NCBI RefSeq assembly: GCF_020509005.1
Contig: NC_063012.1
Coordinates: 62,001-126,000 of the forward strand
DNA: 64,000 nt
From: Fulvia fulva
Taxonomy: Eukaryota; Ascomycota; Dothideomycetes; Mycosphaerellales; Mycosphaerellaceae
Direction of reading: 5' to 3'
In this document: piece by piece, positions 22,136-34,905 of the stretch
Layout of the letters: each line of letters starts with the position of its first letter
Numbering within the stretch: position 1 is the first letter of the stretch
Notes under the pieces: generated by a model
Told to the model about the DNA's origin: nothing
Databases searched by the model: none
The model's input: only the letters and a program-made list of their open reading frames with translations
Program-made: the position numbers and the translations under genes

Positions 22136-23272
22136 TAGCGTGTATATATATACTATACCTATTTAATAGGTTATAAGCCCGGGTCTACTTGATAGGATAT
22201 CGATATACTAAGGAAGTACGACGTAGGGTATTATATACTATACCCGGAATCTATACGGTAACGTACTAATAGACTCGGGGAGTCTACTATACGGAACGCT
22301 ACTAATAGACTCGGGGAGTCTAAGCTTATTCTAACTACCGTAGTTAAGTAGAGCTTACTATATATCTAAGGCTACCTTTGCTATAGAAGACTTAACGAGT
22401 TACGAGGGCCCCCGGAAGGTCGGCCCTACCCTTACTCGTAAGAACTAGAAGCGCTAGTTTGTTATACTACGAGACTATCTCGAAAGCCGGGAGGTATTCT
22501 AGGTTATCGACGACTCGTCGGCTAACCTCCTAGAATCCGTTACGCCTAAGATTACTTTAAAGGTAAACGGTATAGCGAGATATACTATCTTAGTATATTT
22601 GTCCGAGGAGGATAACTAAGAAATCTTAGATATACGAGATACGAAAGAGATCTAGAAACCTCTATAGAAGAAGTATAGTAAGGTCTATAAGATATACGTA
22701 GTAGCGCTTATAAAATAGCTAGTATCGTTTAAGCTACCGGACGATTAGACAATTAGATAAGGGTAGATATATCTAGGTAACCTATCTATATAGATTACCG
22801 AAATAGATAGTAAAGAGACCTACTATAAGGACCCCGCCCGGAGGTTTAAGTACCTACTAAGTAGCCTCCTAGACGTCTACGCTAGTACTAGGGATACTAT
22901 CCTAGCCTAGCTAAACCTAGGCTAGGAATCCGCTATAACCTTACTTAAATCCTATAAATTACGTATCTAGGAGAGTAAGGGCGAGACCGCTCTATACTCC
23001 TAGAGACAAGGGGGTAAGAGCGGCTACTTTATCTATGATAGTAACTACCTAGTTATATTATACCCGGAACTAGATTCCGTAAAGAAGTTTATTAAAAACA
23101 AGGATAGGAAGTAATCGGAGAAGAAGTCCTATAAAGAGCTAGTCCGGGATCTAGAGAAAGCCTAAAACGCTCTTAAGAAGTCTAGGAAATAGTAGAAGGA
23201 TAGGAGAAGCCAATCCGATAATAAGACAAAGGTAAAGGCGGTACGAGCCTATACCTTACGAGAAAGCGATAC
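22136..23272 (+). mobile_element. RIP-degraded Copia relic: 5' LTR end, primer site and gag
   Basis: CCTATTTAATA at about 22,163-22,173, followed by GGTTATAAGCCCGGG, is a RIP-altered version of the Copia LTR end (CCTGTTTAACA) and of its initiator tRNA-Met primer site. Downstream plus-strand translation from about 22,400 gives Copia Gag-like text (GPTLTRKN..R.FVILRDYLESREVF, compared with APLLTRENHETW in the intact element) with many TAG stops, up to about 23,200. The 5' LTR is cut by LINE-2 and the pol part is missing, because another LTR begins at 23,273. Confidence 0.75.
22264..22322 (+). repeat. Two hairpin repeats in the leader of the Copia relic
   Basis: A 23-bp unit, ACTAATAGACTCGGGGAGTC with one or two bases on each side, occurs at 22,264-22,286 and 22,300-22,322, a period of 36 bp. 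Each contains the inverted repeat GACTC-GGG-GAGTC. They lie between the primer site and gag, where packaging or dimerisation structures usually are. Both copies are identical despite RIP around them. Confidence 0.7.
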
Positions 23273-23465
23273 TATTACGGGTAGTGATCTATAAGACAAT
23301 AGTATAGGGTTACCGTAAAATAAGCGTTATTTAGTAAGGCTACGAAAGAGAAGCGCAAAGCGCGCGAGATATATAAGGAAGCGCTAAGGCGCTAGTACGC
23401 GGGAATACGGGTTCCCCGCGGGGAAGAGCCGCGGCGCGACGTTACGGTAGTAGTAAACCGTAATA
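23273..23465 (-). repeat. LTR of degraded minus-strand LTR element X (193 bp)
   Basis: Left end TATTACGG and right end CCGTAATA are RIP-altered TGTTACGG and CCGTAACA termini. A pyrimidine tract (GTACCCCTCCCTTT, 23,466-23,479) follows, which is the complement of a polypurine tract. This makes it the 3' LTR of an element running leftward. The partner LTR is not found. Confidence 0.55.
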
Positions 23466-24242
23466 GTACCCCTCCCTTTAGATCGCTATTCGTCCTCGGA
23501 CGGCTCTTTCTCTATAGTAGTATATCTACGAAAACTATATTATCCTCTAGTCTACCTTGTTTAGCTTAAGCATCCTCTAAACCCTTAATATCCTCCTTAC
23601 TATCGATTACTATATCCGTCGGGCGGCTAAGCTAGTACGGCTATATAGAGGCTTAGGGTATATTACGATAAGATACTAACGGCGACTCCTTAGAGAAGCC
23701 CGTATAAGATCCTTATTCTAACGCTTATTATAGAGACTTCTATCCGCTATTATCCTTATAGAAGTAGGTATACGCGGTTCTGTAGTAGCCCTAGCGTATT
23801 AAGTATCCGAGCCTATATCTATAGCGTTTGTTTTTATAGAGCTTTATAGGTTAACGATAGACGTATCGACGGCGGCTATAGGATAAAACTCTATCGTACT
23901 CGTATTAAGTCTTATCGAGCGGCGTAACGTCCTTACTTATAGCTTAGACGCCGTTACGGGCGTATTAGTTTACGGTATAACTACCGGTATAGACGTACTC
24001 GCGTTCTCCGTAGGTACCTAGCTAGACTTAGTATAAGATTATAGTATACTAGTAACTCGGTCCTTATTAGGTACCTAGTCGTACGGCGGCTTTAAGTCGG
24101 CGGGTATAGACTTCGTCGGAAAGTTGTAGTAGAAGTCTATAATAGAGGCGGCTACTCCTACTAATACTTCTAGTAGCTCCTAGCTCGGCTCGCGGTATTC
24201 TTTCTACTTTACTAGGTACTTATACTCGTCTTACTTTGGTAG
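23466..24242 (-). pseudogene. RIP-degraded body of element X, unassigned
   Basis: The stretch between two probable LTRs has strong RIP composition and no open frame. I could not match the minus-strand translations to a named domain. By position it should be the 3' part of element X, cut by the insertion of Gypsy-Y at 24,243. Confidence 0.4.
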
Positions 24243-24440
24243 TATTACGGGCGAGAGTACTATAATAGGGTCGGGCAAAGATATATATAGTTACGCGAGC
24301 TATCTAAGAGAGCGTAAGAAGCGTAAGAAGATAAAGTCGCGCGAATCGAGCTAGCGGGTACTAGCGGCCGCTAGCGCGCGGGCGTACGGCCGACGATACT
24401 ATATTACGAGGCAGTTCGTAAAAAGGGCTGTCTCGTAATA
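24243..24440 (-). repeat. 3' LTR of Gypsy-Y (198 bp)
   Basis: It starts TATTACGGGCGAG and ends CTCGTAATA (RIP-altered TGTTACGG.../...CGTAACA), followed by the pyrimidine tract GTACCCCCCCTCC, the complement of a polypurine tract. The distal end carries an inverted repeat (TATTACGAGGCAG / CTGTCTCGTAATA at about 24,402-24,440). Confidence 0.65.
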
Positions 24441-24639
24441 GTACCCCCCCTCCTCGAATAAGGAGCCTCTACGACGTTTCTACGTTTAATACTCGGAGCG
24501 TATAGAGGGCTATCGCTAGTACTAATACCGGTACTAGTTTCGAGAGCTTTATCGGGAAAGCTATAGTTATACTACGTTTATATATACGGTCCGAGGATTA
24601 GCGCTAGCCCGTATTAAGTTACCGGCTAATCGAGTCCGT

Positions 24640-27600
24640 CGAAGGTAGGCTTAGGTTTGTCTAGGTATCGCTAGTAGAACGCGATTACGAGTTCTTTATA
24701 TCTAGGTAGTACGGCTAACTACTTAGCCTAGCTCCGCGTACGATCCTTCTAAATAACTATATACTATATATTGTTATACCTAATCTTAGAATCTACTAGA
24801 TCCTCTACTTTATATTCCTCCGATACCTAGCCTTTACGTTCGATAATTACGGGCGCTAGTAGTAGTCTACGTTATCTAGGCATCCCTTTAGTTACTACGC
24901 GGCGTAACTTACTCGTATAGAACACGTTATAGATTTATATCCTATCGCTAAGTTCGAGTTTATACGAGCGTCTACCTACGGCCCTAACTACTCGAAACGG
25001 TCTAAGGAACTTATAATCGAGTTTTTTGCTTAGGCGTATAGTCTTAATATTACGGGCATCTAGTAGGACTATATTATTAGGCTAGTAGGTAGGCGCTAGC
25101 GCTCGCCGAGTGTTTACGGCGTCGGCCGTTCGTACTTACGTAAAAGTATATACGTCGCGTAGCTCGTCTAGGCGGTCGCGGCGTATAGACTCGAGTACCC
25201 GCCGTATTTATACTTAAGTATCTTATATATTATTAACTAACGCGTTAGCGGCCTCGACGTTAGGTACTTCCCGAGCTATAACTTATAGTTTAGTTAGGCT
25301 ACTAAACTCTATCCGCGGGTAGCGGCTAGAGTCGGCGAAGAATAGAGTCATTCCGGTACTTATTAACTCGTAATTATTAAGGGCGAACTTAGCGTCGGGT
25401 AGTAACTCGACCTAGTTATCTTATTAATAGGTAGTATAGGCGCGGATATACTATTCGAGTACTTAGTTTATACGTTCTAATTACCTATCCGTGTCTAGAT
25501 AGAAGGCTATAGAAAGATTTTAGTAGATACTAAGCCTTACGTAGAGTCTACGGAAGAGCGCGCTAACAAATTACGTACCTCTATCGCTTACGACTACCTC
25601 TAGTAGGCCGTATACGGGGAATATATACTTATAGAACAAGGTAGCGGCGTGCTTAGCGTTTAAGTTATTAGTAGGGAGTAGCCGTACGCGTTTAGTTAGT
25701 ATATCGGTAACTATTATAATATATTTATAGATTAGTCTAGTATCGGGATCTTTACTAGCGGGTAGGTCGACAATAAAGTCTACGGCGATATACTTCTATT
25801 CGTAACCGGGCGTATAGTATAGGGATAGGGTGCCTTACTTTATTAGTCTTAATAGAGTCGAGCGCCTATATATTAGGTAGTATCGTACGTATCTTACGAC
25901 GTTACTTACTATACTAGGCTAGAAGAGGTTTTACCTCTATAGTAGATTAAAAGTCGTTACTATGCCTTAGTAGCTAGCTACTCTACTATTATAGTATTTA
26001 CGTACTATCCGGGTACGGAGGTTCTAAAAGGCTAGGATATATAAGGCTTTGTTAATATATAGTCGATCCGCGATAATTTCGTAATCTAATACGACGATCT
26101 TCTATTGTTATAGCTATACCTTAGCGATCCCTTACTAGAGATCGGACTTTAGTTTAAGTATACGTATCGTTATAGAACGGCTATTATATACTTCTATATA
26201 TAGTTCTTCTTTATATAACTCCGTTTGCTCCCGTTTCTCTAGTAGCGTAGGTTCGTCTAACGGCTCTATACTTCCTTCGACAGGTTACTCGTTACTAGGC
26301 GTCTCTTCGACTAGGACTCTACTATCTAGTTCCGAGTCGACGTCACTACCTACCTCGGCGTCGTTTAGTTCGAGTAACGGCTATATTACGTCTCGCTAGG
26401 CGAGGCGAGTTAATTGCCGGGGGGTAGCGATATCGCTAGTATAGTAGTCTTCTTCTTTATCGTCCGAGTCGCAAATTAATAGTACTTAATAGTTTATTAG
26501 TAGGTCGTCCTATACTTATATAGCGAACTAAGTAACGATGTCTAGGTTATAGGGTTTTAGAATAGTCTATTATTAATACTACGTTCTAGTATTGTCTACC
26601 CCCGCCGGTATATCCTAAGAGCGACGGGTAAGACTATCTAGTTTCGTTCCTTAGGCGCCCGGGCGATAGGTGATCTTAAAGTTAAACTAGGACAGGAACT
26701 TAGCCTAGCGTACCTAGCGCCGGTTAAGCTACTTAGTAGTTATAAAGTACTTAAGATTATAGTAATTAGTAAGTACCCGAACTAGCTTGTCGTCTATAGC
26801 GCCGATAAGTTCCGGTTACTATTCCTCGAACGCCTTAACGATAGCTAGTAGCTCTTTATCGTAAATGTCGTAGTTATATTCTTACGGACTAAGCTTCTTT
26901 AAGTAGAACGCTACGGATCTAAAGACGCCGTTAATTATCTATAACAGTACCTCTATATTGACCTAGTCGCTAGAGTCTATTTCTCCCTAAATCTACTCGC
27001 CTAGTTAATAATAGGCTAGTATACCTACTTAGCTAAAGCGCTACTTAAGTTCCTTAAAGGCTATATTGTACTATTAGGTCTATACGAAGGGTGGCTTCTT
27101 AACTACCTTACCGTCGACTTTACTCTTTTTACCTATCTTCGTAAGGTCTATAAGGCACGCAGTTACTTTAGAGAAGGCGTAGATAAACTTCCTATAGAGT
27201 CTAGTAAAGCTAAGGAACGTAAGAACGTCCTTAACGTTACGAGGCACCTCCTAGTTTATAATAGCTTCAATCTTTATAGGGTCTATCTTAACGCCGTCCG
27301 TCGTAATAATAAGGCCTAGGTATTTAATTCGTTTAACGTAGAATTTATACTTGTCGATGTCTACTAGTAGCCCTATATTCCGTAGTCTATATAGGACCTT
27401 TCGTACGTAAGCTCTATAATTATCTAAGGAGCCGTCCGTATAAATCAGGACGTTATTAAGGTATACTATAGCGAAGTCGTCTAGGAATTCTCGGAGGATG
27501 TCGTTAATCTTACGCTACTAACTACTAGGGCTATTATAGAGGCCGAACGGAAGGACCTTGAACTAGTACAATCTATACCTAGTAATAAAGGCGATTATCT

Positions 27601-28780
27601 ATTCGTCCCCCTTACGGATACGTATATTATTAAATACGGCGACGATGTTAAGCTTAGTAAACCACTTAGCCTTAGAAACTTGCTTAAGTGTCTCCCTTAA
27701 TAGAGGTATTAGGTATCGGTCCTTGACTATAATAGTATTTAGGGCGCGGTAGTCGACGTAGACGCGGAGTCCGCCTCCTAGCTTTTTGACAATTAATATA
27801 GGAGACGATATGTCTGATTTAGATAGTTCGACCGTACCGTTAGCTATACTATTATTAATGAATTTCTTGACGACTACTAGCTAATCCGGGTTTATACTAA
27901 AGGCCTTCTTATAGGGTCGCTACGCTTCTAATCCTAGTTTCAAGTTAATCGTATAGTCGGACGGGCTATACTTAGGTAGCTTGAACTCGCTCTTATACCT
28001 AAAGGCGTCGGCTAGGTCGTAATATTTAGGCGATAGCTTAACCTTCGGGTCCTTTCCCTTATTCTTATCTATAAAGATTTCTAAATTATCTAGCGATATA
28101 GCGAAGGTAGAGGTATACTCCTCGTCGTCGAAATCCTCCGGCTATAGTACGAAGAGCTTATCGGCGTCTAGCTAGTCTTATCGCTTCTAGGCTCGCTTTA
28201 CTATACGATAATAGGCGTCCGCGTTAATAAAATAGATATCGGGTTCTAGCTCGGGTAATACTAGTTTCGGCGCCTTAGGCTTACTATTATCGGCTTCTAT
28301 TATAATCGTATAAGGTATACCGTTCTAGTAATAATATTAGTAGTAGGTAGGCTTATTGAAGCTAAGTGTCTTATGTTTAAAGCTATACAAAGGGTCGTGT
28401 TCTTCGAGCTAGGATATGCCTAGTACTAGGTCGTACTTATTAAGGTTAGTAACGTAGTATAGCTCTTAACTAGTATAGCTACCAATAGTAACGTCTATTA
28501 GTACTACTTCGAGCAGTCGTATAGCCGCTCCGTTAGCTATACGTAGGCGTCTTAGCCTTTCTAGCTTAAAGGTAGGGACTTTGTTTACGCGAACAAATCT
28601 TAGGTTAATAAACTTAGAGGAGGCGCTAGTGTTAGAGAGGGTGAGTACGTTTACTCTTCTACCTAATATACTAGTTATAGTACTAGTATATACTATAGGC
28701 TTTCTATACGTTAGTTATATATATATAGGCGTATAGGTGTTACCCTTAGCTATTACTATATATAGGTATTCTTCCTCTTA
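24640..28780 (-). pseudogene. Gypsy-Y pol remnant (protease, RT, RNase H, integrase)
   Basis: On the minus strand: protease-like text LSNTSASSKFI at about 28,590-28,640; the link to RT with YSPSDYTINLKLGLEA at about 27,930-27,985; [25 protein letters not shown] at about 27,740-27,810; LPFGLYNSPS at about 27,530-27,560; FLDDFAIVYL near 27,470; RNase H at about 26,500-26,960; integrase with VSDRGT and LERIN at about 25,440-25,600. Key residues are often changed at CpA sites (Gln to stop). A chromodomain is possible near 24,650-24,850 but I cannot read it well. Confidence 0.85.
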
Positions 28781-28849
28781 GGTATACGTCTCGTAGTCTT
28801 ATTCTTCGTGTTTATAATTCGTAAATTCGTATATTACTACTTTAGCGCG

Positions 28850-29885
28850 ACGGTACTAAGGAGCTAGGCATTTCCCTAAACGGGTAGTGCTTTAATCTAG
28901 AGGGCTAGCGCGTCGGTTATAGCGTTAATAGCGATAGGTATCTCGCGGTCGACGTCGCCGGTACGCTACTTACCGCGGGAGTTATAAAGAATATATACGG
29001 GGTCGAGGCCGGTATATCTAGGTTTACGATAGCGGAAGTAGCGGCCTTACTAGCGTAGCCGGTCGCGGAGTTCGTCGGTAAGCTTAGGTAGTATAGTATA
29101 ACGCTAGGAGATAAGGCGTACGGCCGGGCTAGCGTTCTAGGTACGCGTAGAGACCGTAAGCGTATTACTTATAGTAGGCGGCGCGGCTCGTAGTACTATA
29201 CTAGCGCTCTATCGTCTAAAGCCTTATTAGCCTTATCCTTAACTACTACGACGCCCGTTACCGCCTTACTAGGTGTCCTTATCCTTATCCCTCTTACTAT
29301 TTATACTCTTTACGGTATTATATACCTCTTCTTTGTCTTTAGCGATACGAATAAACTAGCTAACGGGGTCTATAAGCTAGTAGTCCTCTATCTTCTTTAT
29401 CTAGAACTCGTTTAGGCTAATCTATAGCTCGTACGACACTATAGGCTTACCGGCCTTAGCGCTAAGGCGGCGGTATTCGACGATATATTTACTAAACTCC
29501 TAGCCGTACTTCTACTTTAGTTAGTATAGGTCGCGTCTAGCCTTAAGCTTAATGTCTCGAGGATTCTTACCGAAGTTATTATCTAACTCGTCCTATATGT
29601 CCTCGAGGCTTACCTATTCGTCGTTCTCGATAGCCGTACGGATAATATCCCTAGGGGTACCGAGAGTATAACGCTTAACGTAGTTAAAGATATTAAGGCA
29701 AGGTGTTTATATAGTATATCGTACCGCGATAGAGTCCTTATAGCTCTCTTTCTAGTCGATATAGGAGAGCTCGTCTAAGTTGTCGAACTCTTTAGGATAG
29801 GGGAAACGTTAGTCGGTTTAGGCGGCGAATATCGTAGTATTATAAGTACGGGCTACTAAGGGTACGAGAGAACCGGCGCGGGTAG
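28850..29885 (-). pseudogene. Gypsy-Y gag remnant, 3' part
   Basis: Between the protease remnant and LINE copy B the minus strand reads as charged Gag-like text with stops. It continues across LINE B into 34,906-35,875, as the shared 14-bp target duplication shows. I cannot make out an intact zinc knuckle. Confidence 0.6.
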
Positions 29886-29899
29886 TACGGTTATATATA
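29886..29899. repeat. Target duplication of LINE copy B, left (TACGGTTATATATA)
   Basis: The 14 bp recur at 34,892-34,905 at the other end of LINE copy B. A 14-17-bp duplication is normal for non-LTR elements. The sequence ends in TATATA, which abuts the (ATCT)n tail and could pair with it during target-primed reverse transcription. Confidence 0.85.
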
Positions 29900-32800
29900 G
29901 ATAGATAGATAGATTTGTCATTCCCCTATTCTAGGACCCTATCCGGCCTATATAGGTATATATCTATTGTTATATATAAAGGGAAACCCGAATAGGTGAA
30001 AACCCTTCCCGCCCCCGACTACTCCTTATCTAGTTTAGCTTTCCCTCTAGACGTACGTAGTCTATATTACTACCCCGTTAGCCCCCGCTCCTAGCCGGTC
30101 TCGTCGCGCTACGTCGTGTCCTCTCTTCCTATACTACTCCTACTAGGCGGTACTATTCTAGCTAGCCCTTCTCTAGTATCTAGTTCGTAATACGCCGTAG
30201 GTCCTTAGCGTTGTTAAGAAGTGCCCTAATCGTCCGGTTCCTCGCCTTTGCTATCTACTCCCCCCTTCCTAGCGACTACCTCGGATAGACGAGGAGTGCG
30301 TACCGTACGTTCTAGGAGCGATAGCCGTAGGGGTAGCTAGTATTCGTGTATCCTAGAACCTTCCTCTATAATAGGTAGCCCTAGAGGCCGATGTGTTCGC
30401 TTTGTAGTTAGGTTACTATACTACTCTATACCCTTATAAGGCGGTAGTAGATAAGCTTCGGGGGGTGCTTGACCGCGGATTTTATAGCTAACTATTCCTT
30501 AGGTTATCCCGCTAGCTAAGGGCGTCTACTATACCCTACAACCTAGTTGTTCTACCTCTCTTTCTATAGTTGCTCTACAAACGATTTCTTACCTTCCTAT
30601 CGTATTACTAGCTATTCGTCCCTTACCCGGTAGTTCGGCTCGTTTCCGGGTCGAATGCCCCTATACGCTAGTACTAATTCGCGGGCCCTTACGACTATAC
30701 TAGCGATAACCTTCTATACTAGGGACTGTACCGACTTGCCTAAGTAGGAGGTCCGTAGTCCCTAGATATATAGGTCGATCGGCGGTATAGCGGTCTCGTA
30801 CTTAAGTATCCTCGTTAGTGTCGACTTATATACCCCGGTAACCTTCCTTAGGTATTAGTTTTAGATCTTCGCTAGCGGCGCGACGAGTCCCTTCGATAGG
30901 TAGGCCCTCTTACCTAAGGACTACACTTGGCTACTATAGGTAAGGACTGGCCGTATAATAGCCGTATATAGAAGTCGTAACTACCGAAAGTCCGCCCCCT
31001 ATATAGACGTAGTAAGCCTCTAGTATAATACTATATTCTGTTTAGCTTTCCGTAATATTGCCTATACGTACTTCCTCTACTATAGCGCTAGGTCCACCTA
31101 TAGTCCGAGGATCCTAAGCTAATTTACCGGGTTAGTCGTATACCCCTATATCTAGATAGAAGCTTATATATTATAGAACCGTAGCCGGCGCGTAAAGTGT
31201 ATTAGATTAAACTTTTCTAGGGCAGACCGAGCCCCGTGCCTCCTAGTCTAGTCCTCGTAGATCTTGTACTTCTCTTCTAGTAGCCTATAGTTCTCCTTAG
31301 TCGAGGAAGACTACGCTAGGATATTTATGTCGTCTACGAAGCCGCTCGCAGCGGTGTTCTAGGATTCTAGGGCTAGGAGCAGCGTCGCTATAAAGAAGAG
31401 GAACAGAATAGGTACTAGCGTTAAGCCTTACGGGATTCTAGTATAGACTGCTTAAAATAGGCTTCTATACTAGCCGACTAGGATCGACGTACTACGGTTT
31501 TAGAGGTAGGACCGTACGAAGTTAACAAGCCACTTAGAGAGTCCTTTCGACCTTAGGATATAGAGTAGCCGCGGGTATAATACGTAGTCGAAGGCTCCTA
31601 ATATATCTAGACTAAGTAAGGATGCTACCTTGTCCCTATTCCTATACTAGATAGCCTTTACCTAAGAGGTAATAAGTTCTATCGCGGATAGCGTCGACGG
31701 CTATAGGCGCGTACCTATCTAGGTATCCGGGAGTAGGGAGTACTCCTCTACTACCTCGGAGAGTCTCGTTATAACTAGCTTCTTAAGCGCCTTCCTAAGA
31801 GTATTAAGGAGCGTAATTAGGCGGTACGACTTTACCTATATATAGTCTTCCTTTTACGGCTTACGTAGGACTACTATCGTCGATTATTTAAATACCGTTA
31901 GGTAGTATCCGGTCTATAGGCAGGCGTTAAAGATCGCTATAACTACTAGGGCTAGTTGATCTCTATACTTCTTTAGTAGCTCGTTTAGGATCCTATCCGG
32001 CCCCGGGGCTTTCTTCGCCGGTAACTTCCTAAGTATAGCGGTAATATCTCCCTCGGATATATTCTATTAGACTACGATACTAGGGGCTAGGGGAGTAGAG
32101 CTATTTATGTCGCTTAGATTAGCCTCGACTAGGGGCGGGAAGAACTTACTAGCTAGTAGACGCGCCTTGGCCTCGGGGTCGCTAACCGGGCTACTAGGCG
32201 ATTATAGCGCTAGGATAGAGAAGGAGGGGCCCTATGTAGGGTCCTATCGGGCCCATTTTGCTAGCTTCTATATCCTCTCTAGCTTACCGGCGATTTCTTC
32301 TACTATAGCCCTCTAACTAACTACTTTCTCCCTCCGTATTATAGCTTTCTTCTATTAGTATACCTCCCTATATACATTCTAGGCCTCCTCGCTATAGCTA
32401 CTCGTCTACACCCGGCGGGCTCTCCTTGCTTCTCTTACTACCGTAGTATACTCCGGCGTCTAGTATAGTTTAGACTATATCGTTAGTTAGGTAAGCGGAA
32501 CGTAAAGTGAGGTCGCTTTTCTTATTTCGTCTATCAACCCCTAGACTACTTCGTCTATCTCGTCTTTACTATTATATTGCTACTACGCGATCTAGACTAG
32601 CCTCTTAGAGTTATCGAGGTACGCCTAGATGTTGGCCTAGTAGGCCTTTCCCTAGTTTGGCTTAGGGGTCCTCGCTAGTATACGTTATATCTATATCGCA
32701 ATAGAGGTCCTAACTAGTATATAGTCTAACGACGCCTCGAGTTTATGTTCGATCCTATAGTAGGTTACCGTGTAGTAGTAGCTATCTAAGATCTAGGAGA

Positions 32801-34891
32801 GGTCGATCGTCCCTTAGAGTCCCCCTCTCTTCTAGGTACCTAGGTCCTTCGGGGTATTAAGGGCGATTACGTTACTCGCTATTAAGTCGAGGACTTCGTC
32901 GGCTATAGGGTGCGGCTATATAAGGCTTTCCTAGGAAGGGTAGTCTATGTTAAAGTCTCCTACTACTATATAGTACCCTTGTCTCTTAAGCGTACTGTCT
33001 AGGTGTCTATAGACCCCTAGGTCGCGGCTAGACCTCGAGGCTAGCGGTTATATATATAGGTTGTGTATCTAGGTACTACCTACGTAGAGGGAGGTAATAT
33101 CGCCCCCGCCTTCTTCGTCTACGTAGTACACTACCTCCTAGTCGGATTCTAGTATGTCCTTACTAATATAGAAGCACGTACGGGGTCTGCCGTCGCCTCG
33201 TAGGCATGTCGTATAGCCTAGTAACTTATAGGTCGTTAGTCTCTTATAGTACGGGTTAATCTATAGCTCCTAGATTGTAAGGACGTAGTAGACGCGCGGG
33301 TCCGCCTCGTGTAGGAAATGGTTCTAGACTATATCCTTGCTATAGTTAACGTTGTACTAGATAATACTAAGCGTATCGAGGCTAGTTATCGTCATCGACA
33401 ATCATTTCCTCTATATCGTCCTATGTCCTACTACCCTATACGTCCTAGTCTACGCCTATCGGCTATATACTAAAGGGGAGCCGGGCCTAGTTAGATTCCC
33501 TCGCCGTAGCTAGTAGAGCACGTAGCCTCCCGTACGCCCTAGGTTACGTATCCTTTATATCGTTCTCGGCCCTAGGGCGCTTATACCCGACCGCCGCTAG
33601 TTAGTTCCGGTATAGGCTAGCCTTACGGTCGCCGTAGAATCTTAGGGCGACGGTTCTGTTTATAATTGCCTTGTTTTTCGCTAGTTTCCGCTATAGGCAT
33701 TCCGTACTATACGATAGGTAGTGCCCCGGACAGTTCGCGTACCGTCTCGTAGTCGATATATAGTCCCTAGATATATAGTCTCCTATATAGTTCGAGTAGG
33801 CCTACTTGTTTATACACGTGTAGGTTTGGTGTCTATACTGTTAGTATTTAAAGCATTAGAGGACACGAAAGGATAAGGAGTGCTTTTCTACTATCTTAAG
33901 GCTATATTGCTAGACTAGGCCTTGTTCTATCGCTAGATCCGCCGCTTTCGCGTCTTGTAGCTATACTATTAGCGCCGAGGCCTTCTTGCCTTCTAGCCAT
34001 TTCCTATAGAGCCAAGTCGCCTTCTAGATTAGAGAGTTAAGAGTGACCGGGTTGTCCTCTTAGAGAGCGCGTAGGTGACCCTAGTTAGTTAGGTCAAACT
34101 CCTTAGGTATATCGTAGACTAGGATCGTGAATTGTTTCGTTAAGACCTTCGCTAATGCCGTAACCTTAGATGCCTACTATAGCTATACCTCTAGATGCCT
34201 CCTAGTAGTAGTAGAGCTAGTATAGATCTATAGAGTGCCGTTAGACTATTAGTTCACTACGACCACCCCTAGTTAGTTAATTCGTTAGGCGAGCTCCTTG
34301 TTCGATAGCTTCGTAACTTCGGCCTAGTCTTCCTTTGCTATAATACGGATCGTAACTATATCGTACGTTAGGCGGGGGCCTAGTATCGATACCGCGACCG
34401 ATACCTAGCTATAGGGGTATTGATTCCGGGTGGCCTTGCTAATAGCCTAGGACGTCGTCCTTATTTCTTATTGCCCTCGGTAATACGACAGTACAAGCGC
34501 CGTACGTAGCTAAGTGATCATTACCTATAGAGACCGGTAAGGGAGCTGATCGTTAGTTTCTATACTTTTTACGTCCTCTATAAGTTGCTACTAGTGGTCT
34601 TAGAGGGGCTTCGCCTATAGGGCCGTAGGCGCCGTTAGTGCCGTAGCCTAGGCTACTATTGCCTAGGAGTTGCCTAATATAGCTAGGCACCTCCGCGGCG
34701 TTTAGAGCTAAAGAAACAGGGTGAAGAGAGCTTCAAGCTGTCCAGATTAAATAAGGTAGAACTCCCTTAGTCCTAGGGGCAGTAGCCTGCTTTATATATC
34801 GTTAGAATGGCCTTAATAAGAGCTTTCGAATGTGTCGTGTTTTGGCGCAGAGATCGATCTATACGCTACGTAGTAAATATCGCTCTATAAT
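29900..34891 (-). mobile_element. LINE-1 copy B: full-length, RIP-degraded
   Basis: Over its whole length it is the reverse complement of the intact LINE at 51,604-56,570 (3' UTR, ORF2, ORF1, 5' UTR), about 4.99 kb, with a GATA tail on the left and a 14-bp target duplication. CpA sites are almost all converted, and both ORFs have many stops. It extends about 30 bp further 5' than the intact copy. From 30,956 onward it belongs to the first 6809-bp tandem unit. Confidence 0.93.
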
Positions 34892-34905
34892 TACGGTTAT
34901 ATATA

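Noticed and set aside
17230..22160. A target duplication for LINE-2
   Set aside because: GTATATA-like bases occur on both sides, but the flanks are TA-rich and the match is too short to trust.
29896..29915. GATA runs as plain microsatellites or telomere-like repeats
   Set aside because: They always sit at LINE 3' ends on the correct strand and next to target duplications, so they are element tails.
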